Source of the DNA: Trichomonas tenax
Taxonomy: Eukaryota; Parabasalia; Trichomonadida; Trichomonadidae
DNA length: 34,141 bases
NCBI GenBank assembly: GCA_023091735.1
Contig: JALKBU010000542.1
Coordinates: forward strand, 1 to 34,141
Direction of reading: 5' to 3'
A program made the position numbers and the translations under genes. The notes below the pieces were generated by a model. That model made no database searches and was not told the origin of the DNA. It saw only the letters and a list, made by a program, of their open reading frames with translations. This document shows, one piece after another, positions 9,426 through 19,151 of the stretch (positions are counted from its first letter, which is position 1; every line of letters starts with the position of its first letter).

Positions 9426-9456
9426 ATGACATGTAACGATTTTTCATGACATGTAA
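9426..9456 (+). promoter_or_regulatory. Two ATGACATGTAA motifs upstream of the eIF3f-like gene
   Basis: ATGACATGTAA occurs at 9426-9436 and 9446-9456, 20 bases apart. The same core GACATGTAA lies in the divergent promoter at 14579 and in several repeats. It is a candidate transcription-factor site; the function is inferred only from position and recurrence. The first copy continues into TAACGAT, a string reminiscent of trichomonad Myb sites. Confidence 0.4.
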
Positions 9457-9463
9457 AGAAAAG

Positions 9464-9518
9464 TCACTTTTAAGAAAATTTTGTATTGTCACTTTTATAG
9501 AATCGCCCTGTCACTTTT
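9464..9518 (+). promoter_or_regulatory. Triple initiator upstream of the eIF3f-like gene
   Basis: TCACTTTT occurs three times, at 9464-9471, 9489-9496 and 9511-9518, each a match to the trichomonad Inr. The last puts +1 at 9513, 12 bases before the ATG at 9525, and is the most likely start; the others may give longer leaders. Confidence 0.65.
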
Positions 9519-9524
9519 AAACAA

Positions 9525-10316
9525 ATGAGCTCGGCCGAAGCAAGTATTATTTATAACGATCCAACGATTTCAGATCCAGCAGTTAATCGCGCGCAGGTCC
9601 ATCCTCTCGTTATCTTCAAAATTGCAGACATGTACTTAAGGCGTGGAAAGGACGCCGAATATTGTGTCGGCCTCCTCTTAGGCGAAATTTTGAACCGCGA
9701 CGCCATCATCCGCGATGTCGTTCCTCTTAAGCCCGGCGCAGAAAACGAACAAGAAATCATCTCAATCTCGTGGCAGCAGCATCACCAGCTTTATCCAAAC
9801 GAGCAACTCCTCGGCTGGTATTCTTTTTCAGAAAGCAACATCGAATTTCCAAGTATCATCGCTGAGGGCGCAAACGGTATCCATCTCTGCATGAGGCCAT
9901 ACGTCCCACCAAAGATTGACGTCTTCTCTGTCAAGAAGTCCAAGGACCTCCACTTGGTTTCTCTTCCAATTCAGTATACAATCGACGCAAACGTCGCTGA
10001 GCAGCTTTCATTATCTCGTATTGCTGATGCTCAATCACACGGCTCCCTTCAGGCAGCTATCAACGAGTTGCACCAGATCATCGAACATACAATCGAAAGA
10101 ATTCCAGATGATGCCTCAGGAAAAGACGAACATATGTACAACAGAGAGTTATGCCGCAAGATTCACAAGGCTATCGCCCAGGCAGAGCTCAATGTTGGCT
10201 CTATCAAGTCTCTTGAGGATTCTCTTCTCTACATCGAGAACTTCCGCAAGATTCTCAACGAGACAAACGACGACATCACCAAAGTCGAGGATCTTTTGTC
10301 AGTTCAGTGGAAATAA
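9525..10316 (+). CDS. eIF3 subunit f-like protein (MPN domain, non-catalytic)
   Basis: A 263-residue protein with an N-terminal MPN/Mov34 domain (about 25-125) and a helical C-terminus, the size and layout of eIF3f. The domain starts with VHPLVIFKIADMYLRR, and LLGWYS at 95-100 matches the GWY signature of eIF3f and Rpn8. The JAMM zinc motif (E ... HxH ... D) is absent, so it should be a structural, not a deubiquitinating, MPN protein. In eIF3 it would help scaffold the translation initiation complex. CSN6 and Rpn8 are alternatives; the GWY turn and short length favour eIF3f. It ends TAAAG, so the stop overlaps the TAAA signal used for trichomonad polyadenylation. Confidence 0.68.
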   Translation: MSSAEASIIYNDPTISDPAVNRAQVHPLVIFKIADMYLRRGKDAEYCVGLLLGEILNRDAIIRDVVPLKPGAENEQEIISISWQQHHQLYPNEQLLGWYSFSESNIEFPSIIAEGANGIHLCMRPYVPPKIDVFSVKKSKDLHLVSLPIQYTIDANVAEQLSLSRIADAQSHGSLQAAINELHQIIEHTIERIPDDASGKDEHMYNRELCRKIHKAIAQAELNVGSIKSLEDSLLYIENFRKILNETNDDITKVEDLLSVQWK

Positions 10317-12091
10317 AGATGATATAAAGGTATTTGAATTGATTATTTTGTTAAAATTCAAACTTTTATCATTTCCTATAAAGATTCCATTTTATAGATC
10401 AAATATATCATTTTTATACATTGCTATTATATGACTTTAATTTATAGAACCTAATCTTTTAATAAATATAATTTTGAAATCAAATATTGAACTAAATGTG
10501 GAAATTTTCGGGATTTTTATTCGCCATAATACGAGTATTTCATTGCTAATTTGTTTTTGATTAACATTGAAAATGATTTTTACCATGTTGTTCTTTGAGT
10601 CATAACCTGATGATAATGAATAATAAAGCATAGATCATTAGTGAATAACATAGTCAATTACATAGAGAGTGTAATGGTATGTTGTAATTTGGTTGACAAT
10701 AAAAACGACAGGGTTAAAAATGAAAAAAAGAGTATAAAACACAATTAAGGTTATTGTTAGCTCAGTAACTTTAGATATAAGATCCAAATCAATGTGATAC
10801 AACTCTATACAGGTTTTGAAGGGGTTTCTAATGATTATGGCCAATAATATGGAATGAATATTGTTTCTTCAACTTTTTGCTAAACCTGAATGGCTTTATT
10901 TTCGTGCAAGTCATGGCCCAATGGGCTATTAGCAGAGAAAACAAAGTGTGATCAAAGAAAAATATATATTTTGAGTTGAGGAGCCAAATTGTCATTGAAA
11001 ACTTATTGTTTTGTTTACGCAAATGTCTCCAACATAGTGCATAGGAGCTATACATGGATGTGAGCAGAACAAAGTGGTTCAATTTTCTGCGGCCTTTTGA
11101 AGAAAACTCTTAGAAGGAAAAAGCTCACATGACCAAAGGCAGATGATGTGGTAGAAGTAAATCCAATAAATATTTTTGATAGATTTCTTCGTCTTAAAAA
11201 AATACTGAGATAAGTCTCCAAAATTTGATGATTATTTCTTTTTATTCATTGTCTAAATTCCATTAATGCATGGAACGTTGTTGATCATACGCAAGAGCTC
11301 CAATATTGTGTAGAAACAGAAAATCGTTGCGCATATTCAATTTTGTTTTCGACAGAAATGTAATTTTTGGAGTATATAGCGTTAATTAAACAAAAAATAA
11401 CGTTATTTGATGAAAAGTGACGATTATTGATTATGTAAAAGTGACATATACTTTGATTTTTTGTTTTCCAGATTTATTATCATAAGTGAATCATTTCGTT
11501 ACCAAAAGTAAACTATTTACAATTATGATATAAATTTGCCCTAAATAAGTTATTTCTGGATATTATTATGCCATATATGATATAGATGATGTAAGATTAA
11601 TGAGGGGCGTGTAAAGTAGTCAAAAATTCAAGTCCACTTTTCCACAATGATTAACTTGCCATTTGATATGATTTGACCCTTGCAATTTTTGTAATTGTGA
11701 TTTTTGATTATAGCATTAGAAATAGAGTGTATTTAAATAGGGTTTTGTAGATTATTCAAATGCAAGTATTGTCTCTCAATTTTATCAATTATATTTTTGA
11801 TCGGAATTTTATAATGTAAATGACCAAAAATTCGCAATTTCTAATGCTCTGTTCTATTGTATCCCCATTTTCACCGAAATAACTTCATTGTTCGAATTTT
11901 TCTGAAATACGTGTATAACATCTATATCTAAGTATTATTATACTATAGAAGTAATTCAATATGAAAAATGTTTAGTAACGTTTTTTTAAGTAAATGCTGT
12001 TTTTATGATATTAGACAGAAAATAGGGCTTTTTATTAATAAATTTTTTTGATTTCTGCGAAGTATTCAATAAATTTGTGAGTAGTGAAAAG
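10317..12091. other. 1.8 kb non-genic AT-rich DNA
   Basis: No credible coding region; all ORFs are short, AT-rich and without domains. Minor structure: AGCATTAGAAAT at 11712-11723 is inverted at 11837-11848, and reverse-strand Inr-like AAAAGTGAC occurs near 11415 and 11443 without a matching gene. No tRNA or other RNA gene recognised. Confidence 0.55.
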
Positions 12092-12877
12092 TCATCAATT
12101 AAAAAAATGAATTGCAGCGAAGTTGAGCTGTTGTCGCGTAATGGCATCGCACCTATCGATGTCATGGCGAAGGGAAACTACTGCAACATCATACTGTGCC
12201 TTCGAGAGGCGTCAATTTGGCATTAAAAAAATCCCAGAGATAGTTTTTAGGGTCACTTAAGTCGATTATCTGATGAATTTTGGGTCCTCGAAGATAAACA
12301 AACTGTATAATTACTATACTTACGAAGGGACGGTTTACCTCTTATTCGAGCAATGCCCTTTCAATATTCTCAGTTACATCAAGGCAAGAAGGGGCATTAC
12401 TGCATTAGACAAAGTTAGGATGGTCCAGGAGATGATTTTAGCTGGATGGGCGTGCCATGAAAGAAATGTGACCCATAGCAACATCAAACCAGCCAATTTC
12501 TTGCTGACTACGGGATCTCATACATATGGAAAGAAAATCCATCAAGTCCCGATTTCCACAGTTCAAGAAACTTCTTGGCCCCGGAACAGTTCTCGGAGGA
12601 ACACTACGATAGAATGAAATCAGACATCTGGGCACTTGATGTTTCATTCTTCTTCATAGCAACCGGAAGAATGCCCTTTATCTCTAAAGATCAAGAGATT
12701 CTGATCAAGTCCATCCAAAGCGGAATCTTCATGGAGAGTATGGTCGAAGACTCTGGGCTCCGTGAGCTTATTAAGTCTTGCCTCAATATTCATCCTGAAG
12801 ATAGACCAGCTTGCGATGAACTGTTAGAGATGCCATTCTTCGATATCATCAAGAACACGCCAATCCAGATTCAATAG
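12092..12877 (+). pseudogene. Decayed Ser/Thr protein kinase gene
   Basis: A possible Inr (TCATCAAT, 12092) precedes an ATG at 12107. Kinase pieces follow in order but in different frames: an N-lobe start with a glycine-loop-like stretch, a VAIK-like NLALKKIPE only after a frameshift near 12212, YNYYTYEGTVYLLFEQCP (hinge region) from 12273 on, a catalytic loop THSNIKPANFLL in which HRD has become HSN, a second frameshift near 12530, then an APE motif (LAPEQF, about 12575) and KSDIWALD. The DFG segment is missing. The remainder resembles the large trichomonad kinase families. With at least two frameshifts and lost catalytic residues it is a pseudogene. Confidence 0.82.
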
Positions 12878-13595
12878 CTCAAGAGAAGTCGTGAAATGGT
12901 CATACTCAATAGCACAAGAACAGCTAGCATGGAAGTTAAGGAGGGAAACTTGGGTCTTGGATTCGCTCATGAGACATTCCAGACACAGAATGTATTTGAT
13001 CTTCACAAAACTAGTTATTAGTTTTGTTTGTATTATAAAGTTGTTTTGTACTAGTTACATCCCGGTATTTCTATTAATAATTATATTCAGGTTTTCGAGT
13101 TTGCTTGTCACTCTGTTATTCCATGCGGATTGATATACATTATGATATTCAATGCTATATTTAAGGAGAATCTTGTCTGCAATAAATTACACTCCCTGAT
13201 GCATTTTGTATTACTTTTCCTGTTTGATCATATTGAAGTATGTCGTTCATTGTGTCATTTATTGAAAAAGTAAAAGCGTGTTACGCGTGTGATTATCCCA
13301 TAATTATTACTGAAGATGAGATAACCTTATAAGCTCTTATTTTCACTCATTTACTCGGAATACGCTTGTTCTTCCATTTGATTTCCAATAATATTTTCAT
13401 TTTAAACCTATGTTGCGATTGATCATTTATCATATAATTATTTTATCATTGCTTTTCATAATTTCATTGATATTTTTATAATTCATCTTTGTAACATATG
13501 GTTTCAAAAGCCCGAGTCAAGTTCGATATATTTTTATGTGATTCATGATATAAAATATGTATATTATGGGAATAATTTATTTTAAAAAACAAATA
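12878..13595. other. Non-genic AT-rich DNA
   Basis: Lies between the kinase remnant and the 3' end of the reverse-strand FHA gene. A forward ORF at 12891-13133 has no domain or initiator. Nothing else seen. Confidence 0.5.
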
Positions 13596-14546
13596 TCACA
13601 TATGAGCTCTCATCTTCGAGATCAGTTCATTATTTGGTATGAAAATAAACAAAACGTTGCTGAAATCTAATAAAGCACCTTCAGGAATCTTCGCAACACC
13701 AGATGGAGGGATAAAAGCGCCATTAATACGGAATGGACGGATGCCAATGTTCTCTATATAGAAATTAAAGTCTGGTTGGAAAGAAATAATTGCTTGATAG
13801 CGTGAAATATGTGGGCAATGAGGATCCATTCCATATGTTAAATCTATATCAACATTATTCTTATCTGTGTTCCTTCCGAGAACAACTGCGGCATTTCTAA
13901 TCAAAAAGTAATGATTTTCACCACGAAGCATTGCGAGATCGTTTAGTTCGAACTTAGGCTGACCAAGAAGTCCAACATGTGGCTGGAAGAACTCTATTTT
14001 TTCGTTTGCTTGCTCACAAACTGGTCCTCTTGGTGTTGTATCGAGTGCGCATCTGCACTGATCTAAATCTGACTGATTTAGTCTTGATTTGTTGAGTTTA
14101 TTGATTTCATTAATATCTTTTGTTGCTGAGTAGTAGAAAATTTTCTCCAAAACAAGTCTGTTTGTGTAATCTTCGATTAATTGTGTGTTATCGCTGTGTT
14201 TAATGAAATCAATTCTATCGATAATCGACTGCCTGCTGCGAACTGGCTTAAAAATGTTAACTGATCTCTTGAAAAATTCATCAAGTGATTCATTTTCTTT
14301 GATAACGTGTGTATAAATTTGATAATCTTCTTCTAAGTCAAATGGAAGTTCAATGTTAAGATTGAAATTTTTGACTTCTGGAAGATTGTGTGGATCTTTC
14401 AGTATTTTCGTATATTGATCATCGATTTCTTTTTGTGTTCTCTCAACAAGCTCTGGGAATGAAATTTGCAATGTTTCGAATGGAAACGTCATCGGTCCAT
14501 ACATCAATGGTATCAATTGCTCATTAGAAAACTCTTCTGAATCCAT
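13596..14546 (-). CDS. MCRS1-like FHA-domain protein
   Basis: A 316-residue protein. Residues about 205-308 form an FHA domain, with LGRNTDKNNVDIDL (223-236), HISRYQAII (246-254) and the tail LLDFSNVLFIFIPNNELI. This pattern, including Gln in place of the usual His after SR and the closing IFIPNxELI, matches the FHA domain of microspherule protein MCRS1, a subunit of INO80 and NSL/MLL-type chromatin complexes. The N-terminal 200 residues are helical and may match the MCRS1 N-terminal domain. It probably binds a phosphothreonine partner in the nucleus. It diverges from the LENG8-like gene across only 80 bp. Family assignment is good; complex membership is inferred. Confidence 0.75.
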   Translation of the reverse strand: MDSEEFSNEQLIPLMYGPMTFPFETLQISFPELVERTQKEIDDQYTKILKDPHNLPEVKNFNLNIELPFDLEEDYQIYTHVIKENESLDEFFKRSVNIFKPVRSRQSIIDRIDFIKHSDNTQLIEDYTNRLVLEKIFYYSATKDINEINKLNKSRLNQSDLDQCRCALDTTPRGPVCEQANEKIEFFQPHVGLLGQPKFELNDLAMLRGENHYFLIRNAAVVLGRNTDKNNVDIDLTYGMDPHCPHISRYQAIISFQPDFNFYIENIGIRPFRINGAFIPPSGVAKIPEGALLDFSNVLFIFIPNNELISKMRAHM

Positions 14547-14626
14547 TTATTTGAAATCTGACAAATAAGCATTTTTATGACATGTAAATATGTCACGTTT
14601 GTGGATATTTTGTCACTTTTCAAATA
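14547..14626. promoter_or_regulatory. 80-bp bidirectional promoter
   Basis: Separates two divergent ATGs. Forward: TCACTTTT at 14613-14620 (+1 at 14615, 12-base leader). Reverse: the best initiator is unclear; TCAGATTT about 15 bases from the ATG or a TCATAAAA further out, the latter leaving an out-of-frame upstream ATG. In the middle, GACAT (14579-14583) and ATGTC (14590-14594) form a small palindrome that includes GACATGTAA, the motif also found twice before the eIF3f-like gene. Confidence 0.7.
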
Positions 14627-16318
14627 ATGAACAAAAATCAGAGAAAACTGAACAAATTGGCGAGTATATTCGGTATACAGACGAAAACACTGCAGAAAAA
14701 GACTATGCCAGAAGATAATGTGCCTGATTCGTTCAAACAAAAAGTAAAATTATATGATAAATATTCAGATGAACTGAAAGTATACATTCAGAAGTGCTTC
14801 GCGCAATGCGACAACGATGATCAAAAGACTATTGTATCTAATCAGCTCGTACAGAAAATTGCAGATTATTCAATTCGCGGAACTTTACAATCACACAATT
14901 GGCAGGAAGAAAAAGTGATACCAACGGGCAAACCAAAGCCTGTAATCATGAACAGTTGGGCACAATTAGTAAAACCTTCTGAAACCGTCGCTTTTAAATC
15001 TTCAACAATTTTAAATTCCAACGAAGCTAAACAAACACAGTCTACAACTACAGAAAAATCCGAAAAACCACAATCAGCACCATTTAAAGCAGCTGTTTCC
15101 CCTGCACAAATAATGGTTGGAATTAATAAGTTCAAATTTTTACAAGAAAACACGCAGAAGAAGGAAGAACCCAAGAATGCAAATCAAAAAACTGAGGAGT
15201 CAGCTAAAAAGGAAGCGAATAAGAAGAAAAATAAGAAAAAGAAAGTTTCTCAAGCGAATATGGAGCAGACACAGCAAGCAACACCAGTAAAAGAAACACC
15301 TAAGTCTAAAAAGCAAGCGAAGAAGTTAATAATTGAAGTTGAAGACGATTCTTCTGAAGAAGAACCGGTTGTGACAAAAGCAAAGAAAAAGAAAGATAAG
15401 AAAGCTCAAGACATTCAATCTAAAGTGAAATCCAAATTAATAGACAGCTTACTCGATATGGATCTTAAGACTATTTCCAATATCAAGATTTTCAAAGGCA
15501 AGGAAAAGAAAATTGATGACGATGATATTGATTTAATTTCTAACGCGCAGATGAGAAGGCGAGCAGTGGCTCATTCTATGTCATTCGAAGACCTTGTTGA
15601 ATACAATCGAATCATTGGAACAAGCACTGCTCTTGAGAAGCCTTATCTTCGTTTAACAAGTGAACCAAATCCAGAAGATATCCGTCCTCCGTCTGTTCTC
15701 CGCAAGAGTTTGGATTATTGCTTGAAGAAATTTTCTCAAAGCGGAGAATATCAATACATCAGAGACCAGATGCGCTCTATACGCCAAGACCTGACTGTCC
15801 AACATGTTGAGGATGATTTCGCAGTCCATGTTTATGAAACATCGCTCAGACTCGCTGTTGAAAACTTAGACTGGGATAATTTCAATCAGTGCTTAAATCC
15901 GCTTGAAGCATTGTATGCAAATGGTTTAGGTCAGACAGAGTCAATCGTTGAAATCGAGGCCTACAAGATTATGTACTTGGTTAGATTTCAGAATTCATTT
16001 GATCTGTATCAGGCTGTGCCAAGGATTGAAGAAAGTGTCGGCAATTCTGCTCGTGTAAAATTCGCTCTAAAGATATGGCGAGCTATTGCAGGAGGAGACT
16101 GGTCTACATACTTCAAACTGTATAAAGAGGCCTCCCCGATGCAGCGCAATGTTCTTTCAACATCACTTCCTGGTGTGAGGTATGAAGCATTGCTTAAAAC
16201 GCAGAAAGCATTCAGAAATCTTTCATTAAATGATTACGCTGAAATTCTCTGCTTCAATGACATCAGTGAGGCGAAGAAGTATCTGGATGAGAAGGAGGTT
16301 ACATACATACAAAAATAA
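14627..16318 (+). CDS. LENG8/THP3-like SAC3/GANP protein
   Basis: A 563-residue protein. The N-terminus carries a short conserved block (about 50-95, LKVYIQKCFAQC ... GTLQSHNWQEE) also seen in LENG8/Thp3 proteins. The middle (about 150-310) is Lys/Glu-rich, with runs such as KKKNKKKK that look like nuclear localisation signals. Residues about 325-560 form the SAC3/GANP/PCI-like domain: RIIGTSTALEKPYLRLTSEP, RKSLDYC, DQMRSIRQDLTVQ, VYETSLRLAVENLD and FNQCLNPLEALYA follow the LENG8 order closely. The family works in mRNA biogenesis and export-linked steps in the nucleus. The stop is followed by A (TAAA overlap). Confidence 0.82.
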   Translation: MNKNQRKLNKLASIFGIQTKTLQKKTMPEDNVPDSFKQKVKLYDKYSDELKVYIQKCFAQCDNDDQKTIVSNQLVQKIADYSIRGTLQSHNWQEEKVIPTGKPKPVIMNSWAQLVKPSETVAFKSSTILNSNEAKQTQSTTTEKSEKPQSAPFKAAVSPAQIMVGINKFKFLQENTQKKEEPKNANQKTEESAKKEANKKKNKKKKVSQANMEQTQQATPVKETPKSKKQAKKLIIEVEDDSSEEEPVVTKAKKKKDKKAQDIQSKVKSKLIDSLLDMDLKTISNIKIFKGKEKKIDDDDIDLISNAQMRRRAVAHSMSFEDLVEYNRIIGTSTALEKPYLRLTSEPNPEDIRPPSVLRKSLDYCLKKFSQSGEYQYIRDQMRSIRQDLTVQHVEDDFAVHVYETSLRLAVENLDWDNFNQCLNPLEALYANGLGQTESIVEIEAYKIMYLVRFQNSFDLYQAVPRIEESVGNSARVKFALKIWRAIAGGDWSTYFKLYKEASPMQRNVLSTSLPGVRYEALLKTQKAFRNLSLNDYAEILCFNDISEAKKYLDEKEVTYIQK

Positions 16319-16507
16319 ATCCACTATAGAGTTTATTATTTATATATTATAAAGTTTATTATCTATGTTTAAGAATTACCATTCCAATATATAGTAATCA
16401 GTCTCCATATAATATAATTATAGTTAATTTTAGCCGATATAAAGCATATAGAGATAGGAAGAGATGAAGATGTTTAAGGTTATTATTGACACTTTTAATT
16501 TTTATAA

Positions 16508-16774
16508 ATGAATCCATCTCTTGAAGAAGTTGATTTACAACTAACAAAAGAGATCCAAAAAGTAAAGTCCTACAAACAGAACTTGATGGCACTTGCAGAA
16601 GCAAAGAAAAAAGCGATGATTGAAGAGAGGAAAAATTTACTTCGCTTTGGAACGATTTCTATCGATGATTTAGATGATATAATAGAAATTCTTAAAAACT
16701 ATGATACAGTTTCACCTGAAAAAAAGCAATACGTTATCGATACTTTTGCACAATTATCATCAGTGACCATTTAA
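16508..16774 (+). CDS. Small coiled-coil protein, unknown
   Basis: An 88-residue charged protein. Residues about 5-45 form a likely coiled coil rich in Lys and Glu, and the rest has acidic helical character. No family recognised. It is supported as a gene by an Inr-like CACTTTTAA at 16491 preceded by TTGA, 17 bases before the ATG, and by its position between two real forward genes. The size suits a small subunit of a complex, but I cannot name one. Confidence 0.55.
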   Translation: MNPSLEEVDLQLTKEIQKVKSYKQNLMALAEAKKKAMIEERKNLLRFGTISIDDLDDIIEILKNYDTVSPEKKQYVIDTFAQLSSVTI

Positions 16775-17232
16775 CTTACATGTCAAAATTCTGATTTCTT
16801 TGTCATCATATTTTGAACTGTTTTAGACATTATCAAAATATCAAAATCTTGAATAACAAAAAATCACAAATTAATATTAGTTCCACTGCTACATTCAGCT
16901 TTTAGAATTAGTGTATATTTTTATCAGTTCCAATATCGAAATTATTGATTTTTCATCAAAAATCAAACTGATTTAAAGCCATATTTCATGGAGTTTTCAT
17001 TGACATTTATTTTTAAAATTAAATCCTTGTTATTGTTAAATTGTTATAAAATATATTTTTCACGTAAATTCGACCATTGGTATTTGGATTCTATTACAAC
17101 AATGTTGAGCATTTGCATAGGAGAAATCAAAAGAATGAATTGATAAAATAAAGCTTTTCATTGAAAATTTTGTCGAATTATATACTACTGTATGTCCCAG
17201 ATATAACAAAATCATTGTTCAAAGAATTTTCT
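16775..17232. other. Intergenic DNA
   Basis: AT-rich, no gene. TTACATGTC at 16776-16784 is the inverse of the GACATGTAA motif found at promoters and repeats in this window. Confidence 0.55.
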
Positions 17233-17240
17233 TCACTTTA
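17233..17240 (+). promoter_or_regulatory. Initiator that sets the phosphatase start
   Basis: TCACTTTA with +1 A at 17235, 25 bases before the first in-frame ATG at 17260. The open frame extends back to a TTG at 17161 but contains no ATG before 17260, so the transcript probably starts inside the apparent ORF. Confidence 0.65.
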
Positions 17241-17259
17241 CACTCAAAAAAAATTCAAA

Positions 17260-18621
17260 ATGCTTTTTTGTGATTCTTTTTCGATTCTCAGTCCATCACC
17301 GCCTGCAAAGAACGCCAAAACTTTGGCCCTTTCTCTGTGGCGGGTGACACAGAATCCTCTTCGATCTTCTTTAAAATCGTTATCAAAAGATTCTTTATTA
17401 AATATCGAAGATTTGCAAAATAACACGATTCTTGCGCTATTTTCACTGACAGAGGAAAGTAATGATCCAAAACGAGAAATAGATTTCGATTTTCCTGTTG
17501 AAGAATTCAAATCTGCCTTTAATCCAGACGGTTTCCTTCATCCACTTACTCTCTCCAGCGGATGCGGATTCTGCTTCATTCTCACCGGTAAAAATTCATC
17601 AATTCTCGCTCGCGCCAGATGTATTTCATTTACGCAAGTTTTAAACTCACGACCAATACAATCAGGAACGTATTACAAAATTGACAGAATTCTCGACTGT
17701 TTTCCAGTCGCTGCACAGTTTTCTCTCAGATTTCCAATAATTCCGCCACCATTCTCGAGAACTACGTTTTTGCCGACAAAGAATCTCACGAAAATCGCAA
17801 AGCAACAGAAAATATCGCAGCTTCACTGGGAAAAAATCGACAAACAAGCACGCTGGCGTGAACATTTGTCTGAAATCATTCCAAACATATTCATTTCGAG
17901 CGAAGTTGTTGCTAAAAACGGTGATTACCTACGAAGGGCAGGCATTACACACATTCTCAACACATGCGAACAGGTTTGCCAATCGGCTGAAGGGTTCACT
18001 AAATTAGCCTTCAGAATGAATGATGGAGGCGGCGATACTATATTCAGCACAATATGGAGAGCCGTTACATTCATAGACGATGCTATTGAAAACAACGGAA
18101 AAGTTTTAGTTCATTGTCAAGAAGGCGTTTCGAGATCGACATCAATTGTTATTGGATACTTAATTATAAAGCAGGGTTTTGACTATCCGAAGGCCTTCAA
18201 GACAGTCAGATCCTGCAGACGTGTTGCTTCGCCAAATCCAAGATTCATCGCACAGCTTATGCAGCTTTCTGAAATATGCGGAACATCATCAACAAGAACA
18301 TGTTTCTTTAGTAGAGAGAAGCAGATTCCATTTGAGATTGCTGAGAGACGTTCTGAGATTATTGCTGTCCCTCTCACAGAACGCATTGATGGAAAGAAAG
18401 GCTGCTTTGTTGTCGTTGACTTCAACGGCAGTGATGATGTTGGAATATATGGAGATGGTGAAGAAGGAAAAATTATTAAGTCTTATGATGCATCGTCCAC
18501 AAACGAACAGATAGAGTGCGCAAATCAGCTTGTTGAAGACCTGAAGAAATGTCTTAGAGTCGAACAAGATGATGATGACGAAAATGCTGAGGAAGCTGAA
18601 GAAGATAATGACGTTGAATAA
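17260..18621 (+). CDS. MKP1-like dual-specificity phosphatase
   Basis: About 453 residues from ATG 17260. The first 190 residues are of unknown fold. Residues about 205-350 form a dual-specificity phosphatase domain: an IPNIFISSEVVAKN start, GITHILNTCE, and the active-site loop HCQEGVSRS with the catalytic Cys at about 286 and Arg at 292; RVASPNPRFIAQLMQL follows. Order and spacing resemble plant-type MAP-kinase phosphatase MKP1, so the likely role is dephosphorylating Tyr/Thr of MAP kinases. The acidic C-terminal tail (DDDDENAEEAEED) is low complexity. A CDS drawn from the TTG at 17161 would be too long. Confidence 0.85.
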   Translation: MLFCDSFSILSPSPPAKNAKTLALSLWRVTQNPLRSSLKSLSKDSLLNIEDLQNNTILALFSLTEESNDPKREIDFDFPVEEFKSAFNPDGFLHPLTLSSGCGFCFILTGKNSSILARARCISFTQVLNSRPIQSGTYYKIDRILDCFPVAAQFSLRFPIIPPPFSRTTFLPTKNLTKIAKQQKISQLHWEKIDKQARWREHLSEIIPNIFISSEVVAKNGDYLRRAGITHILNTCEQVCQSAEGFTKLAFRMNDGGGDTIFSTIWRAVTFIDDAIENNGKVLVHCQEGVSRSTSIVIGYLIIKQGFDYPKAFKTVRSCRRVASPNPRFIAQLMQLSEICGTSSTRTCFFSREKQIPFEIAERRSEIIAVPLTERIDGKKGCFVVVDFNGSDDVGIYGDGEEGKIIKSYDASSTNEQIECANQLVEDLKKCLRVEQDDDDENAEEAEEDNDVE

Positions 18622-19151
18622 TATTTTTTACTATGTTTAATATAAAAATACAAAAATAATGTGATTCTAACCTAAACTATTTCCATGCAATCATGAGCAG
18701 ATTGTTTGATATCGCTGAGCATCTAATGAAGCATAGTGCAGATGTCAAAAAAAAGTTTTCTCTAAGAAGTAAGTGGATGCATATCTATATAATAACATTA
18801 AGCAATTGAATATCCAATGAATTCATAAATGATATACATATGTGTCATTGGTGAATCTTGATATATTTGCAATTCATTGAGTTCTTATCCTTTTCTTCTC
18901 TTAAAAATCCTCTATCCAGTGAAGATAATTGTATCTTTAACACACAAAAAACCAATGCCGGAAATACTTCTTATGGGCTCTTCCTTTTGGAGGAGAAAAT
19001 AATCATGATTGATATGTTTTCACGCCCGTAAAGTTTGTTTACAATGATATTTTTTGTCATGTAAATGAAATATTGTTGGAATACTGAAATGAGATTTAAT
19101 TAGATATTTAGTATTGACATCGTATATTAAAACTATAATTATTATCAAAAT
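18622..19151. other. Intergenic DNA before the giant WD40 gene
   Basis: AT-rich. A 38-codon ORF begins at the ATG at 18693 and is followed by GTAAGT, but no matching trichomonad 3' splice motif (ACTAACACACAG) is present, so I do not call an exon. TGTCATGTAAATG near 19055 resembles the recurring GACATGTAA motif. No clear Inr precedes 19152; the next in-frame ATG is 19194. Confidence 0.45.

Noticed and set aside
10638..11082. Reverse ORFs in the spacer after the eIF3f-like gene
   Set aside because: Short, overlapping, AT-rich, no initiator and no domain.
18693..18773. Short ORF followed by GTAAGT as a possible first exon
   Set aside because: No matching 3' splice motif before the next gene, and the WD40 ORF already has its own ATG.
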